DNA of 39,394 bases from Myxococcales bacterium (lineage in GTDB: Bacteria > Myxococcota_A > UBA9042), in contig CANLIC010000038.1 of the NCBI GenBank assembly GCA_947491025.1, positions 1 to 39,394 of the forward strand, written 5' to 3'. Positions 31,127 to 38,082 of this stretch are shown here, one piece after another. Under the pieces are notes generated by a model. That model worked only from the letters and a program-made list of their open reading frames with translations, searched no databases and was not told the DNA's origin. The stretch's first letter is position 1. The number at the start of each line of letters is the position of its first letter. The position numbers were made by a program, and so were the translations under genes.

Positions 31127-33328
31127 ATGAGGCGCAAAGCGAACGGCGCGCAGGGTGGCGAGTGGACGGCCACGCCACCGCTGGCGAGTTGGACCTTGTC
31201 GTTGCTCTTGCTGGTCGCCGCCTGCGGAGAGGGCGCCGCCGGCGCTAGCGATGCCAAATCAAGCGACGTCGGCCCAGGCGACGCCGTGGGCGCGGACCTC
31301 GGAGACGAGGACGCTGCCGACACCGGCGATTCAAGCACCGAGGACGGCAGCACGGCTGACGGCGCGATCGCAGCCGAGGCCGGCGCGGACAGTGAATCGG
31401 ATGCGACCGGCGACGCCGCCACCGACGCCATCGAAGACGCCGATGCGTCGGGCGACGCCGACGCCGGGGACAGCGCCGCTGACGCTGTGGAAGACCCCGA
31501 CGCCGACGGTAGCGGGGTCACCGACGCCCTCGCCGACGCCCTCGCGGACGCTGTCGTGCCACTGGACGCCGTGGATGGCGAGGGGGCAGAGACCGGCGGC
31601 GCCGAGACCACGGACGCCGACGCGGCCGACGGCAGCGGCACCGCCGAAACCACGGACGGCGAGGTCTGGAGTTGGCAGGCCCCGGCCGGCAAGGTGCTGC
31701 TGGAGCCGACGGAGCCCGCAACCCTGGCCAAGGCCGCGTTTACCGACGTGACCACCAACTTCGGCGTGGTGCCGCTGCAGACGCACAGCCTCTGCGTCGC
31801 CGCCGCCGACCTCGACGCCAACGGTCGCGAAGACGTCGTGGTCGTCGAGCGCGTCAAAGAGAAGGCGACGATCCACGTCATCTTGCTCGGCTACGGCCCG
31901 AACAAGGGCCTCTCACACGTCTTCACCAAGGTCGACACGACCCTGCTGCTGCCGACGAGCGCCTGCACCGTCTTCGACCTCACCGGCGACGGGAAGCCCG
32001 ATCTGCTGATGGGCGGCGCCAGCGGCCTCGCGCTCTACCAGGGCAACGGTTTCGGAGGCTTCAGTGACGTCTCGGAGACCTGGCTGCCGTACATCATGGA
32101 CTTCTCGACCTGGTCGCCGGCGGCAGGTGACTTTGACGGCGATGGCGACCTCGACGTTTTCGTCGGAGCGGGATCGCCGTCGTTCGACGCCGGCAACCCG
32201 GGCCCTGGCCCCGCCTGCGGCACCAAGCAGTGCGGCTACACGGAGGACGCCGACTTCTTCTGCGCCCTGGCGACGTCGGTGCCCAACCTCGCCGAGCTGC
32301 AGAACCGCATCCTCATCCGTGGCGCCAAGCCGCCGCTGGTCGACGCCACCACGGCTTGGAAGTTGCCGCCAGGCGGCCTGCTCTCGGCGCCGCAGCCCAT
32401 CGACATCGACGTCGACGGCAAGCTGGACGTCTTTGTGTCCGACGACTTCGGCATCCACTACCTGCTGCACAACGTCGGCGGTGCGTTCGTCATGGCGCAG
32501 ACCGACATCGGCCTGAAGGCGTACGGCCACGGCATGGGCTTCGGCATCGCCGACCTCGACAGCGACGGCAAGGCCGATCTGGTGCTGGCCGACGAGGGCC
32601 CTTGCCACGCCTACGTGCAGAAGGCGCCGGCGCAGGGCGCGGGCGTGCCTCTGGCGTTTGTCGACGAAGGCGGGGCGCGCGGTCTGCACGGCGCAACCTG
32701 GTCGGCGAGCAGCTGGGCACCGCTCACGGCGGATTTCAACCGCGATGGCTACGACGACCTGTTCCTCGGCGGCGCGCTGTGGACCGATCCCGGGTTGCTG
32801 GCGCCGGTGACGGCGGGCTGCACCCAAGGCTCAAAGCTGCCCTACGACGGCCACCCCAACATCGATCTCGTGCTCTTCGGCACGCCCGAGGGCGGCTTCA
32901 TCGCGCAGCACCTCCCCTCGGGGCCGCACTCCCACTTCATGGCGATCTCGCAGGTGCTGGTCGACCTCGATGACGACGGAGACCTCGACATCGTCCAGGC
33001 CCGCCCCTTCGCCAACCTCACCTCGGTGGTTCGCATCTGGCGCAACGACTTGCCAGCCATGGGGGGCTTTGCCAGGGTGCGGCTGCAGGGTAAGCCCGGC
33101 AACATCGAGGCCCTCGGGGCGGTGGTGAGCGGCATGGTGGCAGGCAACAAGCGCACGCGGTGGCTGGTCGGAAGCGGTGGCTACGGCGGCGGTCGGGCGC
33201 GCATCGCCGAGTTCGGACTGGGCCCGGCGGCGGCGCTGACAGGGGTGCAGGTGCGCTGGCCCGACGGCAAGGTCACCCCGCTCGCTGACGTGCCGGCTGG
33301 CAAGACGGTCGACGTGAAATGGCCATGA
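31127..33328 (+). CDS. FG-GAP/ASPIC-UnbV (CRTAC1-like) lipoprotein, first of tandem pair
   Basis: The protein has 733 residues. AAAGGAG lies 3 bases before ATG 31127. Lipobox VAAC places Cys33. An acidic Asp/Ala/Thr spacer runs to about residue 185. The body is a beta-propeller of FG-GAP/VCBS-type Ca-binding repeats (DLDANGREDVVVV, FDGDGDLDVFVG, DIDVDGKLDVFVSDD, DLDDDGDLDIVQ). The C-terminal ~95 residues are an ASPIC/UnbV domain (RWLVGSGGYGGG, VRWPDGK). CRTAC1-type proteins are calcium-binding extracellular proteins; bacterial members are mostly uncharacterised. Its stop overlaps the start of a clear paralogue, so the pair is probably one transcript. It is presumably exposed on the cell surface or in the periplasm. 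Confidence 0.9.
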   Translation: MRRKANGAQGGEWTATPPLASWTLSLLLLVAACGEGAAGASDAKSSDVGPGDAVGADLGDEDAADTGDSSTEDGSTADGAIAAEAGADSESDATGDAATDAIEDADASGDADAGDSAADAVEDPDADGSGVTDALADALADAVVPLDAVDGEGAETGGAETTDADAADGSGTAETTDGEVWSWQAPAGKVLLEPTEPATLAKAAFTDVTTNFGVVPLQTHSLCVAAADLDANGREDVVVVERVKEKATIHVILLGYGPNKGLSHVFTKVDTTLLLPTSACTVFDLTGDGKPDLLMGGASGLALYQGNGFGGFSDVSETWLPYIMDFSTWSPAAGDFDGDGDLDVFVGAGSPSFDAGNPGPGPACGTKQCGYTEDADFFCALATSVPNLAELQNRILIRGAKPPLVDATTAWKLPPGGLLSAPQPIDIDVDGKLDVFVSDDFGIHYLLHNVGGAFVMAQTDIGLKAYGHGMGFGIADLDSDGKADLVLADEGPCHAYVQKAPAQGAGVPLAFVDEGGARGLHGATWSASSWAPLTADFNRDGYDDLFLGGALWTDPGLLAPVTAGCTQGSKLPYDGHPNIDLVLFGTPEGGFIAQHLPSGPHSHFMAISQVLVDLDDDGDLDIVQARPFANLTSVVRIWRNDLPAMGGFARVRLQGKPGNIEALGAVVSGMVAGNKRTRWLVGSGGYGGGRARIAEFGLGPAAALTGVQVRWPDGKVTPLADVPAGKTVDVKWP

Positions 33329-35484
33329 GCCCTCACCCTCGGCACAGCAGGCGCGCCCTCTGCGGGCTGCTTTGGCTCGCCCTCGGTTGCGGCGAAGGAG
33401 CGTCCGGGCCGGGAGACGGCGCCGAGGCAGGCTCCGACGCCGCCGGCGAGACCGATGGCACACCAGCCGCCGGGGACAGCGCAACGACTGCCGACGGCGC
33501 AGAAGGCGACGCCGACGTTGGCAGCGTGACGGAGCTGGACGCGGCGGACGACGCCGACGACGCCGGAGACCAGACCAGCATCGACAGCGACGCCGAGCTC
33601 GATGCGACCGACGCCGCCGGCGACGCCGAGCCTGACGCTGTTGAAGATGCCATCGACGACGGGGAGGCGGGCGCCGAGACCGCTGACGGCGGGGCTACGG
33701 CGGCCGAAGTCAGTGAAGGCGGACCCGTCGATAGCGACACCGGGGGCGACGGCGACGCCTTGGTCCCGACCGACGGCGACATGCTCGCGCCGGACGATAG
33801 CGACGCCGCGGCGGAGGTCGTGCCCGATCCAGACGCCGGCGCCGACACCGAGACGGCGGATCTGGCGCAGCCTGCGACGCTGGAGATCGACCCCGCCACG
33901 TTGCCCGAGGCCCCGTTCGTCGACATCTCGCAGCAGTTCGGCGCGGTGTCTGGCGCTGTGTATGGACCCTGCGTGGCGGTGGCCGACTTCGACGGCAACG
34001 GCTTTCAGGACTTCGTCACCATCGTCATCGCCAGCGGCAACAAGACCTCGATCCGCGCCACGCTGCTGAGCGCGGGGCCGCCGCAGTTCGTGAGCGGCCC
34101 CTTCGACACTACGGTGATGCAGCCCAATTTCGCCTGCGCTGCCGCGGACATGAACGGCGACAACAAGCCCGATCTGCTGTTCAGCGGCTTCTCAGGCGCC
34201 GCGATCTACCTCGGCGACGGCAAGGGCACCTTCAAGGACGCCAGCGCCGCCTTTCTCCCGTACATCATGGATTTTGCGGCGTTTGGCATTGTCCCGATCG
34301 ATCTCGATGGCGACCTCGACCTCGATCTCTTCATCCCGGCCGGCTTCGATCCGCCGCCCTGCACGCACCTGCAGTGCCAGTTCACCAGCAGCGACCTGCT
34401 CTGCACGTTGGTGCCGCCTATGAAACAGACCATTGAGATGCAGGACCGGGTGCTGATCCGTGGGCCGCAGCTGCCGATGGTCGACGCGACCAAGGCCTGG
34501 AAGGTGCCGGCTGGCGGCAACCAGACCGTCGCAGCGGCGGTCGACATCGACGACGACGGCAAAATCGACGTGCTGGTCGGCGACGACATGGGCAGCCACC
34601 GGCTGCTGCACAACCTCGGCGGCAGCTTCGCCAGCTACGAGCAGGAGATCGGTTTCCACCCCTACGCCGGGGCGATGGGCTGGGCCATCGGCGACCTCAA
34701 CGATGATGGCCTGCTCGACGTGGTGCTGGCCGAATCCGGGCCGACGCCGGTGTTCGCCGGCGTGAAACCCAAACCCGGCCTTCCGGCGCAATTCGAAGAC
34801 ATCGGCGGCCAGCTCGGTCTGTGGTGGACGACCTGGGGCGCCAGCGCGTGGTCGCCGCACATCGCCGACTTCGACCTCGACGGCCGCGACGACCTCTTGG
34901 TCGGCGTCTCGGCCAACTTCTCGAAGGCGCAGGCGGAGGGGTTCAGCAATGTCTGCATCGCCAGCCGCGGCGACAGCGGCTTCGACCCCTTCGCGGGCGT
35001 GCCTAGCCTGGACCTGCTCTACCTTCGCGATGGCGACAAAGGCTGGAAAGGCCATAAGTTCCCCGCCGGCATCGCACCCCACGTCGTGTTTCTCGAGCAG
35101 GCGCTGCTCGACCTCGACGGCGACGGCGACCTCGACGTGGTGCAGACGCGGCCTGGGGTCGGCGGCATGATGCCGGTGTCGGTCCTGCGCGTGCTGCGCA
35201 ACGATCTCTCCAAGAAAGGCGGCAGCTTCCGCGTCGTGGTCCGCGGCAAAGGCAACAACCAGGACGCCCTCGGCGCTGTGGTCAGCGCCACCATCGGCGG
35301 CGTGGTCCGCAAGCGTCTGCTCTACGGCAGCGGCGGCTTCGGCGGCACCGCCACGCGCTTTGCCTACTTCGGCCTGGGCGCTTGGGGCAAGGCAACGTCG
35401 GTCAAGGTGCGGTGGCCGGATGGCAAGGAGACCGCGCTGCCCGACGGCGTGCCCGGCGCCACCTACCAGGCGTTGTGGCCCTAG
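33319..35484 (+). CDS. FG-GAP/ASPIC-UnbV (CRTAC1-like) lipoprotein, second of tandem pair
   Basis: The protein has 721 residues. It starts at ATG 33319 or 33325, both overlapping the previous stop, so it is translationally coupled. Lipobox LALGC places Cys24. The layout matches its neighbour: acidic spacer (about 25-190), FG-GAP/VCBS repeats (DFDGNGFQDFVTI, DMNGDNKPDLLF, DIDDDGKIDVLVGDD, DLDGDGDLDVVQ) and a C-terminal ASPIC/UnbV domain (KRLLYGSGGFGG, VRWPDGKE). Shared phrases such as PYIMDF, followed by a Cys-containing loop (CxxxQC) in both, show a gene duplication. The spacers have diverged more than the folded part, as expected for unstructured linkers. Confidence 0.9.
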   Translation: MAMSPHPRHSRRALCGLLWLALGCGEGASGPGDGAEAGSDAAGETDGTPAAGDSATTADGAEGDADVGSVTELDAADDADDAGDQTSIDSDAELDATDAAGDAEPDAVEDAIDDGEAGAETADGGATAAEVSEGGPVDSDTGGDGDALVPTDGDMLAPDDSDAAAEVVPDPDAGADTETADLAQPATLEIDPATLPEAPFVDISQQFGAVSGAVYGPCVAVADFDGNGFQDFVTIVIASGNKTSIRATLLSAGPPQFVSGPFDTTVMQPNFACAAADMNGDNKPDLLFSGFSGAAIYLGDGKGTFKDASAAFLPYIMDFAAFGIVPIDLDGDLDLDLFIPAGFDPPPCTHLQCQFTSSDLLCTLVPPMKQTIEMQDRVLIRGPQLPMVDATKAWKVPAGGNQTVAAAVDIDDDGKIDVLVGDDMGSHRLLHNLGGSFASYEQEIGFHPYAGAMGWAIGDLNDDGLLDVVLAESGPTPVFAGVKPKPGLPAQFEDIGGQLGLWWTTWGASAWSPHIADFDLDGRDDLLVGVSANFSKAQAEGFSNVCIASRGDSGFDPFAGVPSLDLLYLRDGDKGWKGHKFPAGIAPHVVFLEQALLDLDGDGDLDVVQTRPGVGGMMPVSVLRVLRNDLSKKGGSFRVVVRGKGNNQDALGAVVSATIGGVVRKRLLYGSGGFGGTATRFAYFGLGAWGKATSVKVRWPDGKETALPDGVPGATYQALWP

Positions 35485-35608
35485 TCGGCGTCGGTCGGCG
35501 CGGCGCTGCCAGAGGTTGCGGCGGCTGCGTGGCCATCTGATCTGGCTTCGGCTACGCTGAGGCCACCGGGCGCCGCTGGCCCCGGCCCCGGTCCCCCCGG
35601 AGGCGACG
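35485..35608. other. Short intergenic region
   Basis: These 124 bases follow the tandem lipoproteins. They contain no gene or strong terminator. The GGAGG ribosome site of the next gene lies at the end. Confidence 0.4.
35599..35603 (+). promoter_or_regulatory. Ribosome-binding site that supports a TTG start
   Basis: GGAGG with 5 bases of spacing precedes TTG 35609. No ATG or GTG lies at a comparable site nearby, so the TTG is the probable initiation codon of the radical SAM gene. Confidence 0.65.
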
Positions 35609-36979
35609 TTGCAACACGGCTGGACGGAACGCGAGGTCGAGGCCTACCTCGAGGCCCACGTCGGACGCGCCCCGGGGACCAAAATTCAGTACGGGCACCC
35701 GTCGCCGCGCTTCTGGCAGCAGCGCGATCTGCCGTTGACCGAGGCGCTTGCGCGCTGCGACGGCAGCCGCCCGCTCAACTTCTACCTCCACATCCCGTTT
35801 TGCCCGCCAACCGATCCCGACGCCTGCGGATTCTGCCTGTTCTCGCGGGAAGATTACGTCTCGCAGCGCGCGGTCGACTCCTACGTCGAGGACCTGCTGC
35901 TCGAGCTGAAGGCCGTCGCCGCCTGCCTTGGCCGGCGGACGCTGGAGACGCTCTACTTTGGCGGCGGCACTCCGAACGTGCTGTCTGAGTCGAATATCCG
36001 CCGCATCTTCAAGGCCCTCCACGACGCGTTCGACATCCCCGCCGCCTGCGAGACCAGCTTCGAGGGCACACCGGCGCTGTTCACCGAGTCGCGGCTGCGG
36101 ACGCTGCACGACGTGGGCGTCAACCGCATCTCGATCGGAGCCCAGACCCTCGACCCGCTGCTGGTGCAGCACAGCGGTCGCCTACAGCGGCCCGAGCAGG
36201 TCGAGCGCACGCTCACCTTCTGCCAGGCGCACGGCATCCGCAGCTCGGTCGACCTCATCACCGGCTGGTTCGGCCAGGGCCCCGAGCACGTCGTCGGCGA
36301 CATCGAGCAGCTGCACGCCTGGGGCGCGGATGCCATCGTCAACCACCCGCTGACCCTCGGTGGCGACTCGGAATTCGCCCGCCGCAGGCACGAGCTGCCG
36401 TCGGTGCAGGAGTCGTGCACGACGTTCATGCGCGGCCGCGACCGCCTGCTTGAGCTCGGTTACCGCCCCGACGGCTACACCGACTATTGCCGCAGCGACC
36501 TGCCGCCGGTGCGCTTCCTCGAGATGTACCGCGACGTGCTGCATCACGACCGCGTCGGCATTGGCTACGGCGCCAACTCGCTGCTGGCCGGTACCGTGGA
36601 GAAGCCCGGCCTGACTTTTCGCAATGTGGTCGGCCAGCAGCCCTACCGTGAGCGGGTTCGGCGTGGCGTCGAGACCGGCGACTTCGCCGTCGCTGACGTG
36701 GTCTTTGTCTTCGAGTCGGTCGATGTGGCGCTGCTGCATGTGCTCAAGGGCCTCGAGGGCACGCCCTGGCTGCAATCGGCGCGCTACGCCGCGCACACCG
36801 GTGGCGACCTGCAGGCCGACTTTGCGCCGTGGTGGCAGGCCTTGGAGGCCCGCGGCTGGCTGACGTGGCGCGACGGTGGGCCGGCGCTCATCGGCGAGGG
36901 GATCTATTACACCTCAGAGGTCCAGCGCTGCTTGTCTGAGCCGCGCAACCGGGCCTTGCGGCGGGGTCGGCAGGCGTAG
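35609..36979 (+). CDS. HemW-like radical SAM protein with CX7CX2C cluster motif
   Basis: The protein has 456 residues and uses a TTG start with a strong ribosome site. It resembles HemW/coproporphyrinogen dehydrogenase-like radical SAM proteins: NFYLHIPFC, TLYFGGGTPNVLS, CETSFEGTPALFT, NRISIGAQTLDP, SVDLITGW and the C-terminal winged-helix-like region. The cluster motif is Cys65-X7-Cys73-X2-Cys76 (CPPTDPDACGFC) instead of the usual CX3CX2C, with four extra residues between the first two cysteines. Such spacing can still bind a 4Fe-4S cluster but should be checked. HemW-type proteins act as haem chaperones or oxygen-independent coproporphyrinogen oxidases; this one is more likely a divergent member with its own substrate. 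It follows the CRTAC pair by 124 bases. Confidence 0.85.
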   Translation: MQHGWTEREVEAYLEAHVGRAPGTKIQYGHPSPRFWQQRDLPLTEALARCDGSRPLNFYLHIPFCPPTDPDACGFCLFSREDYVSQRAVDSYVEDLLLELKAVAACLGRRTLETLYFGGGTPNVLSESNIRRIFKALHDAFDIPAACETSFEGTPALFTESRLRTLHDVGVNRISIGAQTLDPLLVQHSGRLQRPEQVERTLTFCQAHGIRSSVDLITGWFGQGPEHVVGDIEQLHAWGADAIVNHPLTLGGDSEFARRRHELPSVQESCTTFMRGRDRLLELGYRPDGYTDYCRSDLPPVRFLEMYRDVLHHDRVGIGYGANSLLAGTVEKPGLTFRNVVGQQPYRERVRRGVETGDFAVADVVFVFESVDVALLHVLKGLEGTPWLQSARYAAHTGGDLQADFAPWWQALEARGWLTWRDGGPALIGEGIYYTSEVQRCLSEPRNRALRRGRQA

Positions 36980-37089
36980 GCCTGATTCGCGGCCCGGCTC
37001 TAGCTCCGCGGTCCAGCGATCCGTCTGCCGAGGTCTAGTGGCAGGGCCGCAGCTTGGTCGGAGTGCGCCTGATTCTGCTGCGGGTCAAG
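36980..37089. other. Intergenic DNA with no gene seen
   Basis: No conserved coding sequence or RNA was recognised in these 110 bases, which lead into the mobile-element remnants. Confidence 0.4.
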
Positions 37090-37180
37090 ACGCGCTGGGC
37101 GATCGAAAGCGACGTCAACAAGTCATTCGACCTGGCGATGGGCGAGGACGCCGGCCCGTGGCGCATGCCGGGCGAGGCCG

Positions 37181-37435
37181 CTTCGCTCGGTCGTCCAGGG
37201 GTACTTCAACTACCACGCAGTACCGACGAACATGAGGGCCCTGCTTACCTTCCGTGACGAGGTCACCAAGCACTGGCGGCATGCGCTCCAGCGGCGAAGG
37301 CAACGTGGGGCGGTGAATTGGTCACGGATGCATACGCTTGCCGAGCGCTGGCTGCCGGCGCCGAAGATCCTGCATCCCTGGCCCCAACAGCGACTCGCCG
37401 GTCGCCTCCAAGGTAGGAGCCCGGTGCGTTGGTAG
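37181..37435 (+). pseudogene. Group II intron maturase, C-terminal remnant
   Basis: The translation from 37181 reads LRSVVQGYFNYHAVPTN, then FRDEVTKHWRHALQRRRQR, then WSRMHTLAERWLPAPKILHPWP, with a stop at 37433-37435. This matches the thumb/X and DNA-binding end of group II intron-encoded reverse transcriptases. Only about 85 of some 400 to 450 residues remain, so the gene is not functional. Upstream matches fall in another frame, which indicates an internal deletion or frameshift. No start codon or ribosome site is preserved. Confidence 0.8.
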
Positions 37436-37451
37436 CGCACGCCGGGATCTG
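37417..37451 (+). ncRNA. Group II intron domain V
   Basis: The sequence gagcccggtgcg-ttggta-gcgcacgccgggatctg folds into a two-part stem with a bulge. It begins with the AGC catalytic triad (GAGCC) and ends in GATCTG, as in bacterial group II intron domain V. It overlaps the maturase stop codon, an arrangement expected at the end of such introns. The loop (ttggta) departs from the usual GNRA tetraloop, so decay is possible. Confidence 0.7.
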
Positions 37452-37454
37452 CGC

Positions 37455-37487
37455 GGGGGGCGGCGGGATCAAAACCGCCGTCCCTAC
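37455..37487 (+). ncRNA. Probable group II intron domain VI and 3' splice end
   Basis: ggcgg (37460-37464) pairs with ccgcc (37475-37479) around an A-rich loop (atcaaaa), followed by tccctac. A short stem with unpaired A residues directly after domain V is what domain VI looks like, with the branch-point A expected on its 3' side. The exact splice boundary, near 37487-37495, is not certain. Confidence 0.5.
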
Positions 37488-37795
37488 CGCGACCCTTGGA
37501 TGACGGTCGGTTGCCGATCGACAACAACGCGGTGGAGCGCGAGATCCGACCGGTCGTTGTGGGTCGCAAGAACTGGAAGTTCGCCGGGTCGGACGACGGC
37601 GGGCGGCGCTCGGCGGTGGTGTACTCGCTGATCGCGGCGTGCGTGCTGGCGGGGGTGGAGCCCGAGGCGTGGTTGCGGGACGTGCTGGTGAAGATCAGCG
37701 GGGGCTGGCCGCAGAGTCGGATCGGCGAGCTGCTGCCGACGCGCTCGGCTGCGGTTGGGGGCCAGGGCGAGGGCGAGGGCGTAGAAGCCGTGTAG
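37488..37795 (+). pseudogene. IS66-family transposase, C-terminal remnant
   Basis: Starting at LDDGRLPIDNNAVEREIRP (from 37496) the translation matches the end of IS66-type transposases: the DNNAVER motif, GRKNWKFAGSDDGG, AVVYSLIAACVLAGVEPEAW and RIGELLP, with the stop at 37793-37795. About 100 of ~500 residues remain, and the catalytic DDE core is lost except for the Glu in NNAVERE. The fragment begins directly after the intron's 3' end, so it looks like the 3' exon of an intron inserted in the transposase gene. Confidence 0.85.
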
Positions 37796-38082
37796 GACGA
37801 CAGCGGCGGCGATTGGACTGCGGTGGGCGGTGGCTTGGGGTTTGGGGTTTACTGATCCTTTACTGCGCGCCGTGAGTGGCGCTGCGCGGGAGAGCTTCGG
37901 TGATGGCCGGTCGTGGCGGGAGGCGGAGAAGTTCGGGGGGTTACTGTTTACGTCGTGGTGCGTCGAGGCGGAGTTGGCTTGCTGGATACGGTTGGCCTCG
38001 GCGACCGCCGCGCGCAGTGTCTACCTTTCGGAGCTCATGGTGGAAGATGGGGCGGGCTGGCTGGTCGCCTGCCGGACGGCGA
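37796..38082. other. Region after IS66 remnant with no supported gene
   Basis: Open frames exist on the plus strand (for example 37830-38096) but show no known domain or ribosome site. The short duplication tttactg occurs at 37848-37854 and 37859-37865 and could mark an old IS66 end (TTTAC). Nothing else was recognised. Confidence 0.4.

Larger units (their letters stand above)
37090..37487 (+). mobile_element. Remnant of a group II intron (3' part)
   Basis: Three parts mark this as intron debris: the C-terminal end of a maturase (37181-37435), a domain V-like hairpin (37417-37451) and a likely domain VI (about 37455-37487). The 5' part, including the intron start and most of the reverse transcriptase, is missing. 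The phrase WAIESDVNKSFD (37105-37140), in a different frame, resembles a reverse-transcriptase WxIxxDIxxFFD motif and may be a leftover joined by an internal deletion. Confidence 0.7.

Noticed and set aside
30547..31881. Minus-strand 444-residue frame rich in Ser/Ala/Pro
   Set aside because: It lies opposite the Asp/Ala-rich spacer of the CRTAC lipoprotein, whose complement naturally reads as Ser/Ala/Val.
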